Below are positions 1 to 8,276 of a DNA stretch of 64,000 bases, piece after piece; position 1 is the first letter of the stretch; each line of letters opens with the position of its first letter. This DNA comes from Bog-756 sp963703145 (GTDB taxonomy: Bacteria > Actinomycetota > Acidimicrobiia > Acidimicrobiales > RAAP-2). The translations under genes and the position numbers were made by a program. The stretch is taken from the NCBI GenBank assembly GCA_963703145.1, contig OY969793.1:3286001-3350000 (forward strand). The letters are read 5' to 3'. The notes under the pieces are model-generated. The model searched no databases. It worked only from the letters and a program-made list of their open reading frames with translations, and was not told the DNA's origin.

Positions 1-2
1 AC

Positions 3-35
3 CTGAGCCAGCTGGCCGCCGACTTCAGGGGCTGA
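3..35 (+). CDS. C-terminal end of an upstream gene (partial)
   Basis: The first bases read LSQLAADFRG followed by a TGA stop in one frame, with a clean start of the next gene 58 bases later. This is likely the tail of a gene entering from the left. Ten residues are too few to name it, and the frame is chosen only because it ends in a sensible place before the lepB promoter. Confidence 0.35.
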   Translation: MSQLAADFRG

Positions 36-80
36 TCGGGCCCTGGCTCCCTCCGCCCGACCCTCCTGCGACGACGCCCG

Positions 81-86
81 TAGGCT
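81..86 (+). promoter_or_regulatory. -10 box TAGGCT for leaderless lepB
   Basis: TAGGCT lies exactly 6 nt before the GTG start at 93, and there is no Shine-Dalgarno sequence in that gap. With a transcription start 6-8 nt past a -10 box, the mRNA would begin at the start codon. The same spacing recurs at other genes in the window. Confidence 0.5.
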
Positions 87-92
87 TGGCTG

Positions 93-650
93 GTGACAGC
101 GCACCGCACCGTTCGTCCGCGGCTGTCGAGTGTGGTCCCGATCGCCCTGCTCGTGGTCCTGATGCTGGTAGTGACCACCGGGGTGCGGGCCTACGCTGTA
201 GAGGCGTTCATCGTGCCGTCGGGATCGATGGTGCCGACCCTCCAGGTCGGCGACCGCCTGGTCGTGGACAAGCTGTACTCCACTGTTCACCGGGGCGACG
301 TCGTGGTGTTCCGCCGTGCGCCAGGGGACCACGACGCCCAGGTGCCTGTACTGGTCAAGCGGGTGATCGGCCTTCCGGGCGAGACCATCTCCCAGTCCGG
401 TGCGACGATCTTCATCGACGGGCAACCCCTCGCCCAGCCGTGGCTGCCGGCCCAGGCGGGCGACTGCGCACAACGGTCGCGGCCGGTCGCCACCACCCGG
501 ATCCCGGCCGGGCAGTACTTCGTGATGGGTGACTGCCGGGGTGACTCCTGGGACAGCCGATTCTGGGGCACCGTGCCGGCAGCCAACATCATCGGGAAGG
601 TCAACGCAGTGGTCTGGCGAAACAACCACCCCTGGCTGCACTGGTTCTAG
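93..650 (+). CDS. lepB: Signal peptidase I
   Basis: Membrane-bound serine protease that removes signal peptides from exported proteins. One N-terminal membrane segment (about residues 13-35) is followed by box B, SGSM, with the catalytic serine at residue 45. The motif GDRLVVDKL follows, then the catalytic lysine 89 in KRVIGLPGE, and a C-terminal GDCRGDSWDSRFWG box. All S26-family landmarks are present. At 185 residues it is short but complete for an actinobacterial enzyme. The GTG start at 93 is chosen because a -10-like TAGGCT sits 6 nt upstream and because the next landmark is the membrane segment. Confidence 0.93.
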   Translation: MTAHRTVRPRLSSVVPIALLVVLMLVVTTGVRAYAVEAFIVPSGSMVPTLQVGDRLVVDKLYSTVHRGDVVVFRRAPGDHDAQVPVLVKRVIGLPGETISQSGATIFIDGQPLAQPWLPAQAGDCAQRSRPVATTRIPAGQYFVMGDCRGDSWDSRFWGTVPAANIIGKVNAVVWRNNHPWLHWF

Positions 651-748
651 ACTCGCCGGCGACTGCAGTCTCGGTATCCGCCGCGCCCGGCGAGTACCGT
701 CGAGGGCTGACCCTGAGCCGTCGTCCGCGACGCTCGACCGGAGGTGCC

Positions 749-1676
749 ATGCCACTCGACCCGCAGGCCCGGGCGCTGCTCGACCAGATCGAGGCGCTGG
801 GCACGCCGCGCCTCTCCGAACAGAGCGTGGACGAGGCCCGAGCCGGCTTTGCGTTGCTGGCCGAGATCGCCGGGCCGCCCGAGGTGCCGGTGCCCACCGA
901 GGACCGGATGGTGGAGGGACCCGCTGGCGACATCCCGGTCCGGATCTACCGGCCCCCGAGTGACCGACCGCTACCGGTGGTCGTGTACTTCCACGGCGGC
1001 GGCTGGGTGATTGGGGACATCGCCTCCCACGACACGGTGTGCCACCGGTTGGCCGCGGGCGTACCGGCGGTGGTGGTCAACGTCGACTACCGCTTGGCAC
1101 CCGAGCACACCTTTCCGGCGGCCGTCGAGGACTGTGAGGCCGCCACCCGTTGGGCCTCGGTGCACGCCGCCGAGCTCGGCGGCGACCCCGACCGCCTGGC
1201 CGTTGCCGGCGACAGTGCGGGTGGGAACCTGGCCGCGGTGACGGCCCGGCGGGCTCGGGACGACGAGAGGGCCGCCCATCGCCTTCCAGCTGCTCATCTA
1301 TCCGGGGACGGATATGACTCGGTCGCTGCCGTCCCACACCGAGAACGGCTCGGGGTACCTCCTCGACAGCGACACCATGACCTGGTTCCTAGGGAACTAC
1401 CTGGACGGTGCCGACCCGCGTCAGGCCGATGCCTCACCGCTCTTCGCCGACGACCTGTCCGGACTCCCACCGGCATTGGTGGTGACCGCCGAGTTCGATC
1501 CGCTGCGGGACGAGGGGGAGGCGTACGCCGACCGTCTGCGCCAAGCCGGCGTGGCGGCCACGACGTCGCGCTACGACGGCATGATCCACGGCTTCTACGG
1601 ACTCGACAGCCTCTTCGACGCCGCCAAGCGAGCCACCGGCGAGACGGTTGCGGCCCTGCAGTCGGCCCTGGACTAG
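749..1676 (+). pseudogene. HSL-family alpha/beta hydrolase (esterase/lipase), frameshifted
   Basis: Hormone-sensitive-lipase type carboxylesterase hydrolysing short acyl esters in the cytoplasm. The first frame (start ATG 749, Shine-Dalgarno ggagg) carries the oxyanion motif HGGGW at residues 82-86 and the nucleophile motif GDSAGG with serine 156. It then loses frame near 1262-1271. The second frame resumes with GPPIAFQLLIYPGTDMT and carries the acid in EFDPLRDEG and the histidine in HGFYG, ending at 1676. Joined, the product is about 309 residues, the normal family length, with all triad residues. Two missing G bases in the short G run near 1269, or one extra A at 1268, explain the break. 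It could be an assembly error rather than a true pseudogene. Confidence 0.85.
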
Positions 1677-1706
1677 ACCGCGGACTGGGCCCGCTGGCTC
1701 GGGCGG

Positions 1707-2537
1707 TCAGGTGGCGGGAGGCACGAAGGTGGGATCGGGCTCGAAGAACTGCAGGACCAGCGCCTCGAGCCCCGTGGCGAACAGGGTCCATTCCTGGTCC
1801 TCGCCGCCCGGGCCTGTTGGGCGCATGAACCGCTCGAGATCGCCCTCGACGTGCTGGCGTAGCGAGTAGCCCTCGCTGAAGGCGGTGACCGCGATGGTGA
1901 ACTGGCGGATGGTCCAGGGCCGACGGACCCGGAGCCCGAGGAACTCCATCAGGCCCCCGTAGGTCTCCTCCCAGAACTTGGTGACCGTCCCGTAACCGTC
2001 CATCAGCGCGGCACGGACCCGTGACCGCTGTGTCGGGTTGGAGGTGGTGGTGGCGATGGCGAGTACCGAGATCCACAGGGGCCAGTTGGCCGAGTCGGCC
2101 ACGGCGTCGCTGCTGGCCGCGCCACCGATCCGGCACAGCTGCTGCATGGCGGCCATCCGCGACTCCACCGTCGACAGGTCCGCCCCGTCCAGCACCGAGA
2201 TCACCGCCTGGAGGGTCAGGTCGACCTCGGGACGACCCTCGTCCTGGGCGATGACGACCAGCACGTCCGCCTGGAAGTCGGCCTGGTTCTCCCACACCCG
2301 TCTGATGACCGAGGCGTTGGTGAGCTGCAGGCCGGTCCGCTCCTCGATGTGGTCGAAGACCCGCTTGAAGGTCAGGTTGGTGGAGCCGGTGTCGATGCCC
2401 TCCTCGTAGAGGATCTCCCGACCCGCCTCCAACAGGAGCGAGCGCAGCTCGTCGCGGGCCAGCCTGGCCCGCCGCGTCCCGCCCGCTGCGCTGGCCCCCC
2501 CTTGTCTCCCGGGGGGCGCGGCCACCACCGACTCCAT
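1707..2537 (-). CDS. TetR-family transcriptional regulator
   Basis: 276-residue regulator. After a 25-residue basic N-terminus there is a TetR-like helix-turn-helix (about 27-80), where RDELRSLLLEAGREILYEEG is helix 1 and SVIRRVWENQADFQADVLV closes the domain. A long helical ligand-binding region follows. The HTH is slightly longer than usual, resembling regulators with an inserted loop (residues about 48-70). It is divergent from the Coq4-like gene at 2807. The shared 269-bp intergenic region holds a 16-bp palindrome that could be its operator. The effector is unknown. Confidence 0.8.
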   Translation of the reverse strand: MESVVAAPPGRQGGASAAGGTRRARLARDELRSLLLEAGREILYEEGIDTGSTNLTFKRVFDHIEERTGLQLTNASVIRRVWENQADFQADVLVVIAQDEGRPEVDLTLQAVISVLDGADLSTVESRMAAMQQLCRIGGAASSDAVADSANWPLWISVLAIATTTSNPTQRSRVRAALMDGYGTVTKFWEETYGGLMEFLGLRVRRPWTIRQFTIAVTAFSEGYSLRQHVEGDLERFMRPTGPGGEDQEWTLFATGLEALVLQFFEPDPTFVPPAT

Positions 2538-2603
2538 GGGTCAATCTTGTGCCTCTCGGGGCGAAGAGTCGAATTTCCCCGGTGGGAGCGCCGACGGGCC
2601 GCC

Positions 2604-2619
2604 TGCAACCGTGGTTGCA
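2604..2619. promoter_or_regulatory. 16-bp palindrome, candidate TetR operator
   Basis: TGCAACC-GT-GGTTGCA is a perfect inverted repeat with 7-bp arms in the divergent region between the TetR gene (start 2537) and the Coq4-like gene (start 2807). Another GGTTGC half-site follows at about 2626-2631. Position and symmetry fit a TetR-family operator controlling both genes. Binding is inferred. Confidence 0.45.
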
Positions 2620-2806
2620 ACTTCGGGTTGCGAGCCGGGGCCATCGGGATTACGGTCTGCAATCGGCGGCGGATCCCGAATCTGCTCTGCAGGCAGAGTG
2701 ACGGAGAGTGCCCATCGCTGCAGCGGGCTCGGCGGGGCCCGCTGCAGCCGGGCCGTTGGTCTCCCGGGGGTGCTCCCCGGAGGACCGACCGTAGGATCGG
2801 AGCGAG

Positions 2807-3946
2807 ATGCCTGTGCCGCCGCCGCCCCCCGGTTCGATCGACCTTTCGGCCCCCGAGGCGCCCGAGGTGGTGCTCCTCGGGCGCGGCATCCAGTCCGCTA
2901 CCTCCCCCCCGGCCGGCCCCACCGACACCCAGAGCCTCCTGCTCGGTGCGGCCTGCAGGGCCATGACCGGCCATCCGGCTGACCCGGATGCACCTCCCAT
3001 CGGGCCCGAGGAGTTCGCCTCGGCGCTGTCGTGGCGGACCATGGAGTTCCGGACCAGGATCGTCCAGCTCATGGTCCTGGTCGGTCTGGTGCTGCGCCCA
3101 CTTCCCACCGCAGTGGCCGAGCGCATCGGTGCCTTCGCCCATGCCCTGGGTGTGGAGGAGGGGATGCTGCAGGTGGCCACGCTGTTCGCCGAGGGGAGTC
3201 TGGGCCTCGCCGCATTCGACTTCGAGCGCAATGGCTACACCGCCACCTGGGACAGCGAGGATGCCGAGGCCCTCCATGCTTCCGGCCAGCTGGCCTCGGC
3301 GTGGGACAGCGCGGTCGACGATCCGGCGCTGGCCGAACGGTGGCGGGAGCTCGAGGATCTGCCGGAGGGCACGCTGGGCCGGAGGATCACCGAGTTCTAT
3401 CGGTCCCGGGGCTTCACCTATCCCGGCCAGCCGGAGTCGGCGCCGCCGCTGCTGGCCCAGCACGACTGGGTCCACGTGCTGGCCGACTACGGGACCACGG
3501 TCGAGTCGGAGCTGGAGGTGTTCGCCTTCATCGCCCGGGCCAACGACGATCCCCGGGCCTTCTCGCTCCTGGCCATGGTGGTGTCGTTGTTCGAGACCGG
3601 CTATCTCCGCACCGGTGCTGGGCTGTTCGAGTACTCGCCCGGCCACCTCTCCGAGACGGGCATGGCGACCCGGGTGGCCGATGCCATGCGGCGTGGGGCG
3701 CTGTGTCCGGGGAGCCATGACTTCCTCCGGATCGACTGGTTCGAACTCGCCTCCCTCGAGGTCGACGATGCCCGGCGCCAGATCGGCATACCGGCCAAGT
3801 CCTCCGATGCCGTGGCGGCCGGCTCGGTGGGCCCGTGGCAACGGGGGGGCATCAGCCCCTTCCAGATGCAGGCGGGCGAGGCACTGGCCGCACGCCACCA
3901 GCGGCCTTACGACTCCTATGGGGCCACACCGGTGCCGACGACGTAG
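2807..3946 (+). CDS. Coq4-like protein (ubiquinone-biosynthesis COQ4 fold)
   Basis: 379 residues. The middle contains PEGTLGRRITEFYRSRGF, then HDWVH followed by 11 residues and a glutamate. This HDxxH-x11-E pattern is the metal-binding motif of the COQ4 family, which in mitochondria organises or catalyses steps of coenzyme Q head-group modification. The flanking helices (TVESELEVFAFIARANDDP) also fit. An extra 100-residue N-terminus with a hydrophobic stretch at about 85-98 precedes the Coq4 core. Bacterial Coq4-like proteins occur as stand-alone genes of unknown role. Actinobacteria generally use menaquinone, so a ubiquinone role cannot be assumed. It is divergent from a TetR gene. ATG 2807 has a weak GGAG upstream. 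Confidence 0.65.
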   Translation: MPVPPPPPGSIDLSAPEAPEVVLLGRGIQSATSPPAGPTDTQSLLLGAACRAMTGHPADPDAPPIGPEEFASALSWRTMEFRTRIVQLMVLVGLVLRPLPTAVAERIGAFAHALGVEEGMLQVATLFAEGSLGLAAFDFERNGYTATWDSEDAEALHASGQLASAWDSAVDDPALAERWRELEDLPEGTLGRRITEFYRSRGFTYPGQPESAPPLLAQHDWVHVLADYGTTVESELEVFAFIARANDDPRAFSLLAMVVSLFETGYLRTGAGLFEYSPGHLSETGMATRVADAMRRGALCPGSHDFLRIDWFELASLEVDDARRQIGIPAKSSDAVAAGSVGPWQRGGISPFQMQAGEALAARHQRPYDSYGATPVPTT

Positions 3947-4059
3947 CCGATCGCTCCCGAACCGGTTCGATGCGCCGCCCGGCCGCGCCAGGTGCCATGA
4001 TCTGGCGGGCCCGGTGCCACGTGTGGTGGGCCGTACGGGACGTAGTACGGGGGGAGAGC

Positions 4060-6492
4060 ATGCGCACACAACGTCGGATCCTGTCGGTGTCGGTAGCCGT
4101 CCTGGCTGCGGCAACGGTGTGTCTAGGGATTACCTCAGGGGCCACCGGGGCGGCTGCCCCCGTAGGTGCGCACCCCTTGGGGCTCCAGGGCAGTGGCTCG
4201 GTCGACGAGGCGTGGCTCACCGGCGCCACTCCCGGTGATCGCATCGCCCTCCTGCGGTCCGGCTCCGCGGTGGTGAATCCGGCCAACCCGGGCACCGCCG
4301 ACTCCCTCGGGTCGCTGATCATCCGGGACCTCGCTCCCGGAGCCCACTACTCCTGGGTCGACCGCACAACGGGCCGGCGTTCGGCTCCGTTCGCCGTGCT
4401 CGCCCCGGGCGCCAACCCGGCCGCCGACTCGCCCCTGTACGCCAATCAGCCCCTCCACGAGGGCCTGAACTACATCACCATGCGAGACGGAATCCAACTG
4501 GCGGCCACCGTTCGGTATCCCTATGGAGGGTCCTGTTCCGCCGCCAGTCCGTGCCCCACGGTTCTCGAGTATTCGGGCTACGCCACCGCCGGCCCGACCG
4601 ACCCCATCCCCGCGCTCCTCGCCCAGGCGCTCCACACCCCGTGCACCGGCTGCGGCGACCCGAACCTGTTGCCGGACACCGCGACGGCGGTGGGCTCGGT
4701 CCTTGCCCGGGTGGCCGGCTTCGCCACCGTCAGTCTGCAGATGCGCGGAACCGCGTGCTCGGGTGGTGCCTTCGACCTGTTCGGGTACCCGTCCGACTAC
4801 GACGCCTACGACGCCATCGAGATCGTCGCCCACCAGGCCTGGGTGGCCCGGCACAAGGTCGGCATGGTGGGCATCAGCTACTCGGGGCTCTCCGAGTTCC
4901 CCTCGGCCGGTACCGATCCGCCCGACCTGGCCGCCATCGCCCCGATGAGCCCCACCGACGACCTCTTCTCCACCGGCTATCCGGGCGGCATCTACAACGA
5001 CGGCTTTGCCGCCAGCTGGATCAGCCAGCGCATCGACGACGCCATGGCGGCTGCGACCTACAGCGGTGGTCATCTGGTCCAGCGCTCCGCGACGCCGGTG
5101 TCCAATGTGGGCCAGGCCTGGACCTACTACGAGATCGACGCAGAGTTGGCGACCGGCGCGTCGTCGGCCTGTCTGGCCAACCAGGCGCTGCACAACCAGT
5201 CCGAGAGCCTGGCGTCGCTGGTGGGGCCCCAGATGGTGACCCCGGGGTCCGGGCCCGGACGGGACCCGTCCCTCTTCGACCGCCGGTCCATGATCATGGC
5301 CGCCCACCACATCCAGGTGCCCGTGTTCTTGTCCGGGGCACTCCAGGACGAGCAGACCGGCCCTCAGTGGCCCTCGCTGATCAACGCCATCCCGAAGACG
5401 ACCCCGCTGTTCGCAAACATGGTCAACGGCGGTCACATCGACTCGACCGATCCCCAGACCATCAGTCGTTGGCTCGAGTTCCTGGACATCTATGTAGCCG
5501 ACCGCGTCCCCGCCGAGCCGAGCCCATTGGCTGCGACCATCCTCGACGAGTTCACGGGGTTCGCCTCTGGCGTGTCGTCCCAGGCACCGTTGCCGGCGAT
5601 CCGTTTCACCAACGCCAAGACCGTCACCCTGGCCCGGCGGGAGTTCGCCCGCCAGACCCCCCTCGTGCGTGTGCTCTTCGACAACGGCGCCGGTGCGGCC
5701 GGTGCGGGCGCCATCCAGTCGACCTACACCGCAGACTTCGCGACCTGGCCACCACCGGGCCGGGTCAAGTCCCTGTACTTCGGGGTCGACGGTTCGCTGG
5801 CCCCCCGGCACTCCACGGCGTCCTCGAGCACCACCTTCACCCTCGACCCGACGACCCGGCCGCTCACCAGCCTGCCGGCGAGCGGGAACGCATGGGCCGC
5901 CGACCCCGGGTGGGACTGGACGACGGTTCCGGCCTCGGACGGCATCGCCTTCCAGACCGCACCGTTCACCAGTGCGGTCACCATCGCCGGCCCGGCCACC
6001 GTCTCCCTGTGGGTCAAGGCACCGGCCGCGGTGGAGGACTTCCAGGCCACCATCACCGAGGTCCGGCCCCAGGCCGGCCAGGAGGAGTACGTCACGTCGG
6101 GATTCCTGCGCAGCGTGAACCAGGTCGACCAGCAGGATTCGACGGCGCTTTACACCGACCCCGACTACACGGCAGCGGCCGCCTCGCAGCTCTCACCCAC
6201 CACCTACCGGCTGGTGAAGATACCGATCGACCCGATCGTCCACACCTTCCGGCCGGGCACCGAGCTGCGGGTCGTGCTCTCGGCTCCCGGTGGGGACCGA
6301 CCGATCTGGGAGTTCGACACCGTTGACAACGGTCAGGCCGCCACCGTCGGCCTCGGCGGTGTCGCCGCCTCGGCGCTCACGGTGAACATGGCACGGGGCG
6401 TCACCGCCACGTCGGACCTGCCGGCGTGCAATTCGCTCCGCGGCGAACCGTGCCGGGCCTATCAGGCCGAAGGCAACCAGTCGACGCACTGA
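4060..6492 (+). CDS. Secreted CocE/NonD-family (X-Pro dipeptidyl-peptidase-like) hydrolase
   Basis: 810-residue exported serine hydrolase. The ATG at 4060 follows ggggag and begins a signal peptide (MRTQRR, hydrophobic core, cleavage near GATGAAA). An alpha/beta hydrolase domain includes YPYGG and the nucleophile elbow GISYSG with serine 273. SGALQDEQTG supplies the likely acid and NGGHIDS the likely histidine. A C-terminal jelly-roll like that of X-Pro dipeptidyl peptidases follows (about residues 600-790, with GFLRSVNQVD and RPGTELRVVLSAPG). Family members cleave esters, amides or acylated substrates; the substrate here is not evident. The frame is open upstream to 3835, but those residues do not look like protein. 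Confidence 0.85.
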   Translation: MRTQRRILSVSVAVLAAATVCLGITSGATGAAAPVGAHPLGLQGSGSVDEAWLTGATPGDRIALLRSGSAVVNPANPGTADSLGSLIIRDLAPGAHYSWVDRTTGRRSAPFAVLAPGANPAADSPLYANQPLHEGLNYITMRDGIQLAATVRYPYGGSCSAASPCPTVLEYSGYATAGPTDPIPALLAQALHTPCTGCGDPNLLPDTATAVGSVLARVAGFATVSLQMRGTACSGGAFDLFGYPSDYDAYDAIEIVAHQAWVARHKVGMVGISYSGLSEFPSAGTDPPDLAAIAPMSPTDDLFSTGYPGGIYNDGFAASWISQRIDDAMAAATYSGGHLVQRSATPVSNVGQAWTYYEIDAELATGASSACLANQALHNQSESLASLVGPQMVTPGSGPGRDPSLFDRRSMIMAAHHIQVPVFLSGALQDEQTGPQWPSLINAIPKTTPLFANMVNGGHIDSTDPQTISRWLEFLDIYVADRVPAEPSPLAATILDEFTGFASGVSSQAPLPAIRFTNAKTVTLARREFARQTPLVRVLFDNGAGAAGAGAIQSTYTADFATWPPPGRVKSLYFGVDGSLAPRHSTASSSTTFTLDPTTRPLTSLPASGNAWAADPGWDWTTVPASDGIAFQTAPFTSAVTIAGPATVSLWVKAPAAVEDFQATITEVRPQAGQEEYVTSGFLRSVNQVDQQDSTALYTDPDYTAAAASQLSPTTYRLVKIPIDPIVHTFRPGTELRVVLSAPGGDRPIWEFDTVDNGQAATVGLGGVAASALTVNMARGVTATSDLPACNSLRGEPCRAYQAEGNQSTH

Positions 6493-6501
6493 GGTGGTGG
6501 C

Positions 6502-6531
6502 TGGCGGCTCGCCGATCGACGGCGAGCGCCA
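6502..6531. terminator. Hairpin terminator between convergent genes
   Basis: GCTCGCCG-atcga-CGGCGAGC forms a perfect 8-bp stem with a 5-nt loop, extended by TGGCG/CGCCA with one bulged G. It starts 10 nt after the stop of the CocE-like gene and before the end of the convergent gene at 6547. There is no U-tract, as is common in high-GC actinobacterial terminators. It may serve both directions. Confidence 0.55.
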
Positions 6532-6546
6532 AGCATCACCAGAGGG

Positions 6547-6885
6547 TCACGCGTTGATGACGTTGCGGGTCCAGGCCAGCGATTCGTCGGCGAGGGCGAC
6601 TCCGTCGGCGACATCGACGACCGGGACGACCCGCACGTCGTTCCAGTAGACGAACCTGGACACGAACGAGTAGACGACATGGGGGTCGTCCGCCTCCGCC
6701 AACACGTAGCCGCCGTTGTTCAGGTTGGACACGAAGGCATGCACGGTGAGGCCCGCCTCGGGGCTCCACTTACCGAAGGCCTGCAGCAACGCCTCCTGGT
6801 TGGCGAGGTTCTGGTCGTGGGTGAGACCGGCCGTTCGGATCTCGTACTCGACGACGTATTCTATGTGGTCCTCCTCTGAAGACAC
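6547..6885 (-). CDS. DUF3303-like small protein
   Basis: About 112 residues with the DUF3303 layout: an N-terminal IEYVVEYEIR strand, a central helix, then GGYVLAEADDPHVVYSFVSRF and VVPVVDVADG. It is a ferredoxin-like alpha/beta fold of unknown function, with a relative at 36196. The start is uncertain. GTG 6885 is given here, but a perfect AGGAGG lies just 4 nt before an ATA codon (6864-6862) exactly where relatives begin. The frame is open to a TTG at 6906. Confidence 0.6.
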   Translation of the reverse strand: MSSEEDHIEYVVEYEIRTAGLTHDQNLANQEALLQAFGKWSPEAGLTVHAFVSNLNNGGYVLAEADDPHVVYSFVSRFVYWNDVRVVPVVDVADGVALADESLAWTRNVINA

Positions 6886-7084
6886 AGCCGATCCGCCGCG
6901 GGTCAACTGTCTCGGACCCGATCCCCGAGGTCCTCCTCGATGTCGAAGGGCAGGCGCCGGCCACCTGCCTCCGTACTGACGCGCCGAAGTCCCTGGTCAG
7001 GGTGTCGGGGGCATGGGCATCGGCCCCGCCGCCGCGGCGCCGGCGATCGGGTGCGACCACGGGACGGGATGATTGAATTCACTT

Positions 7085-7594
7085 ATGCTCGAGACCCGTA
7101 CGGAGACGCACCGCCTCGAAGCGCTGCTGGATGCCAGCGCCGCGGCCGCCGGGCCCCACCTACGGGGCATCATCACCGATGACCGCCGTGTCGGCGCCGA
7201 GGATCTGTGCGCCCGGCTCCACGCGATGCGGCTCCTGGTGGTAGCCACCGTCACGGCGGACGGACGGCCCTTGGCCGGGCCCGTCGACGGTTATTTCCTC
7301 CATGGGACCTTCTACTTCAGTTCAGGGCGGGACTCGGTTCGGATGCGGCACCTGGCCGCCCGCCCCGCGGTCAGTGCCACCCACCTGCCCAGCCGGGAGC
7401 TGGCCGTCACCCTGCACGGGCGGGCCGAGCTGTTCGAGCTGTCGGACCCTCCGGGCCGCGAGCTGCGCCAGGCCATGCTCGATCACTATGTGCCGCTGCA
7501 GGGGCCGGAGTTCGAGCGGTGGCTGGACGCCGAGGACGCCGTGGGTGCTCGGATCGATGCCGACAAGGTGTTCACGTTCCAGACGCAGGGGTGA
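7085..7594 (+). CDS. Pyridoxamine 5'-phosphate oxidase-family (FMN-binding split-barrel) protein
   Basis: 169 residues. The N-terminal helix is followed by a split-barrel: LHAMRLLVVATVTADGRPLAGPVDGYFLHGTFYFSSGRDSV, then HLAARPAVSATHLPSRELAVTLHGRAEL. This is the usual flavin- or F420-binding core, in which a short strand contacts substrate. Such proteins reduce or oxidise small heterocycles using FMN or F420. Which cofactor is used cannot be read here. The ATG at 7085 is chosen over the TTG at 7073 four codons upstream. It stands alone on the plus strand. Confidence 0.75.
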   Translation: MLETRTETHRLEALLDASAAAAGPHLRGIITDDRRVGAEDLCARLHAMRLLVVATVTADGRPLAGPVDGYFLHGTFYFSSGRDSVRMRHLAARPAVSATHLPSRELAVTLHGRAELFELSDPPGRELRQAMLDHYVPLQGPEFERWLDAEDAVGARIDADKVFTFQTQG

Positions 7595-7629
7595 CGGTCC
7601 TCCCCGGGGTCGTCCATCCGGTCGGGGCC

Positions 7630-7635
7630 TAGCAT
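7630..7635 (+). promoter_or_regulatory. -10 box TAGCAT for leaderless gene at 7642
   Basis: TAGCAT ends exactly 6 nt before the ATG at 7642 and no Shine-Dalgarno sequence intervenes, matching the leaderless pattern seen at several other starts. Confidence 0.45.
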
Positions 7636-7641
7636 GCGCCC

Positions 7642-8259
7642 ATGCCCACACCGCTGCCCCAGCAGGAGCGCCAGACCCTGGTCGACCTGTTCGTCAAGCT
7701 GGGACCGGACGCACCGACCCTGTGTTCCGGTTGGACTACGGCCGATCTGGCCGCCCATCTGGTGGCCCGGGAGCGGCGACCCGACAGTGGCCCCGGCCTG
7801 GTCTGGGCACCCCTGGCCTCATACACCGACCGGGTACGCGTCTCCATTCGTGACCGCCTGTCGTGGGACGACCTCGTGGACCGCGTCCGGAGCGGACCGC
7901 CGCCACTGCTCCGCTCCTTCGACGCGCCTATGAACACCGTGGAGTTCTTCATCCATGTCGAGGATGTCCGGCGGGCCCAGCCCGTCTGGCAGCCCCGGGT
8001 GCTCCCGCCAGAGCTCTCCGACGCCCTCTGGAAGCGGGTGGGCCCCGGGCAGATGGCCAAGCGGGTCGCCGCCACCATCGAGTTGGTCTCGTCGGACCGG
8101 GCCGCCAAGGTGAGCGGGCGCGGACCCCGCCTCGTGGTCAGTGGCGACCCGGGGGAGCACGTCCTGTTCGGAGGCGGACGCCAGGGCCATGCCCGCGTGA
8201 CCGTGGTCGGCGACCCCGGCCTGGCCGAAGAGCTCAAGGCCTGTTCGCTCGGGGTCTGA
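7642..8259 (+). CDS. TIGR03085-type metal-binding protein (mycothiol-dependent isomerase/DinB-like fold)
   Basis: 205 residues. The N-terminus LVDLFVKLGPDAPTLCSGWTTADLAAHLVARERRPDSGPG matches the actinobacterial TIGR03085 family. These proteins share the four-helix DinB/maleylpyruvate-isomerase N-terminal fold with a divalent metal held by histidines (HLVARE near residue 39 and FFIHVEDVRR near 109). The biochemical role is unknown; thiol transfer using mycothiol is inferred from the fold only. A C-terminal alpha/beta part (SGRGPRLVVSGDPGEHVLF) resembles an SCP2-like tail. No close neighbour is on the same strand. Confidence 0.75.
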   Translation: MPTPLPQQERQTLVDLFVKLGPDAPTLCSGWTTADLAAHLVARERRPDSGPGLVWAPLASYTDRVRVSIRDRLSWDDLVDRVRSGPPPLLRSFDAPMNTVEFFIHVEDVRRAQPVWQPRVLPPELSDALWKRVGPGQMAKRVAATIELVSSDRAAKVSGRGPRLVVSGDPGEHVLFGGGRQGHARVTVVGDPGLAEELKACSLGV

Positions 8260-8276
8260 GGGGTGGCTCCAGCTGG

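Noticed and set aside
2372..4114. Long open frame on the minus strand opposite the Coq4-like gene
   Set aside because: High-GC shadow: it has no motifs, overlaps the TetR gene and lacks the family features visible on the other strand.
4135..5811. 558-residue open frame on the minus strand opposite the CocE-like hydrolase
   Set aside because: Gly/Arg/Val-rich shadow sequence with no domain; the plus-strand hydrolase has catalytic motifs.
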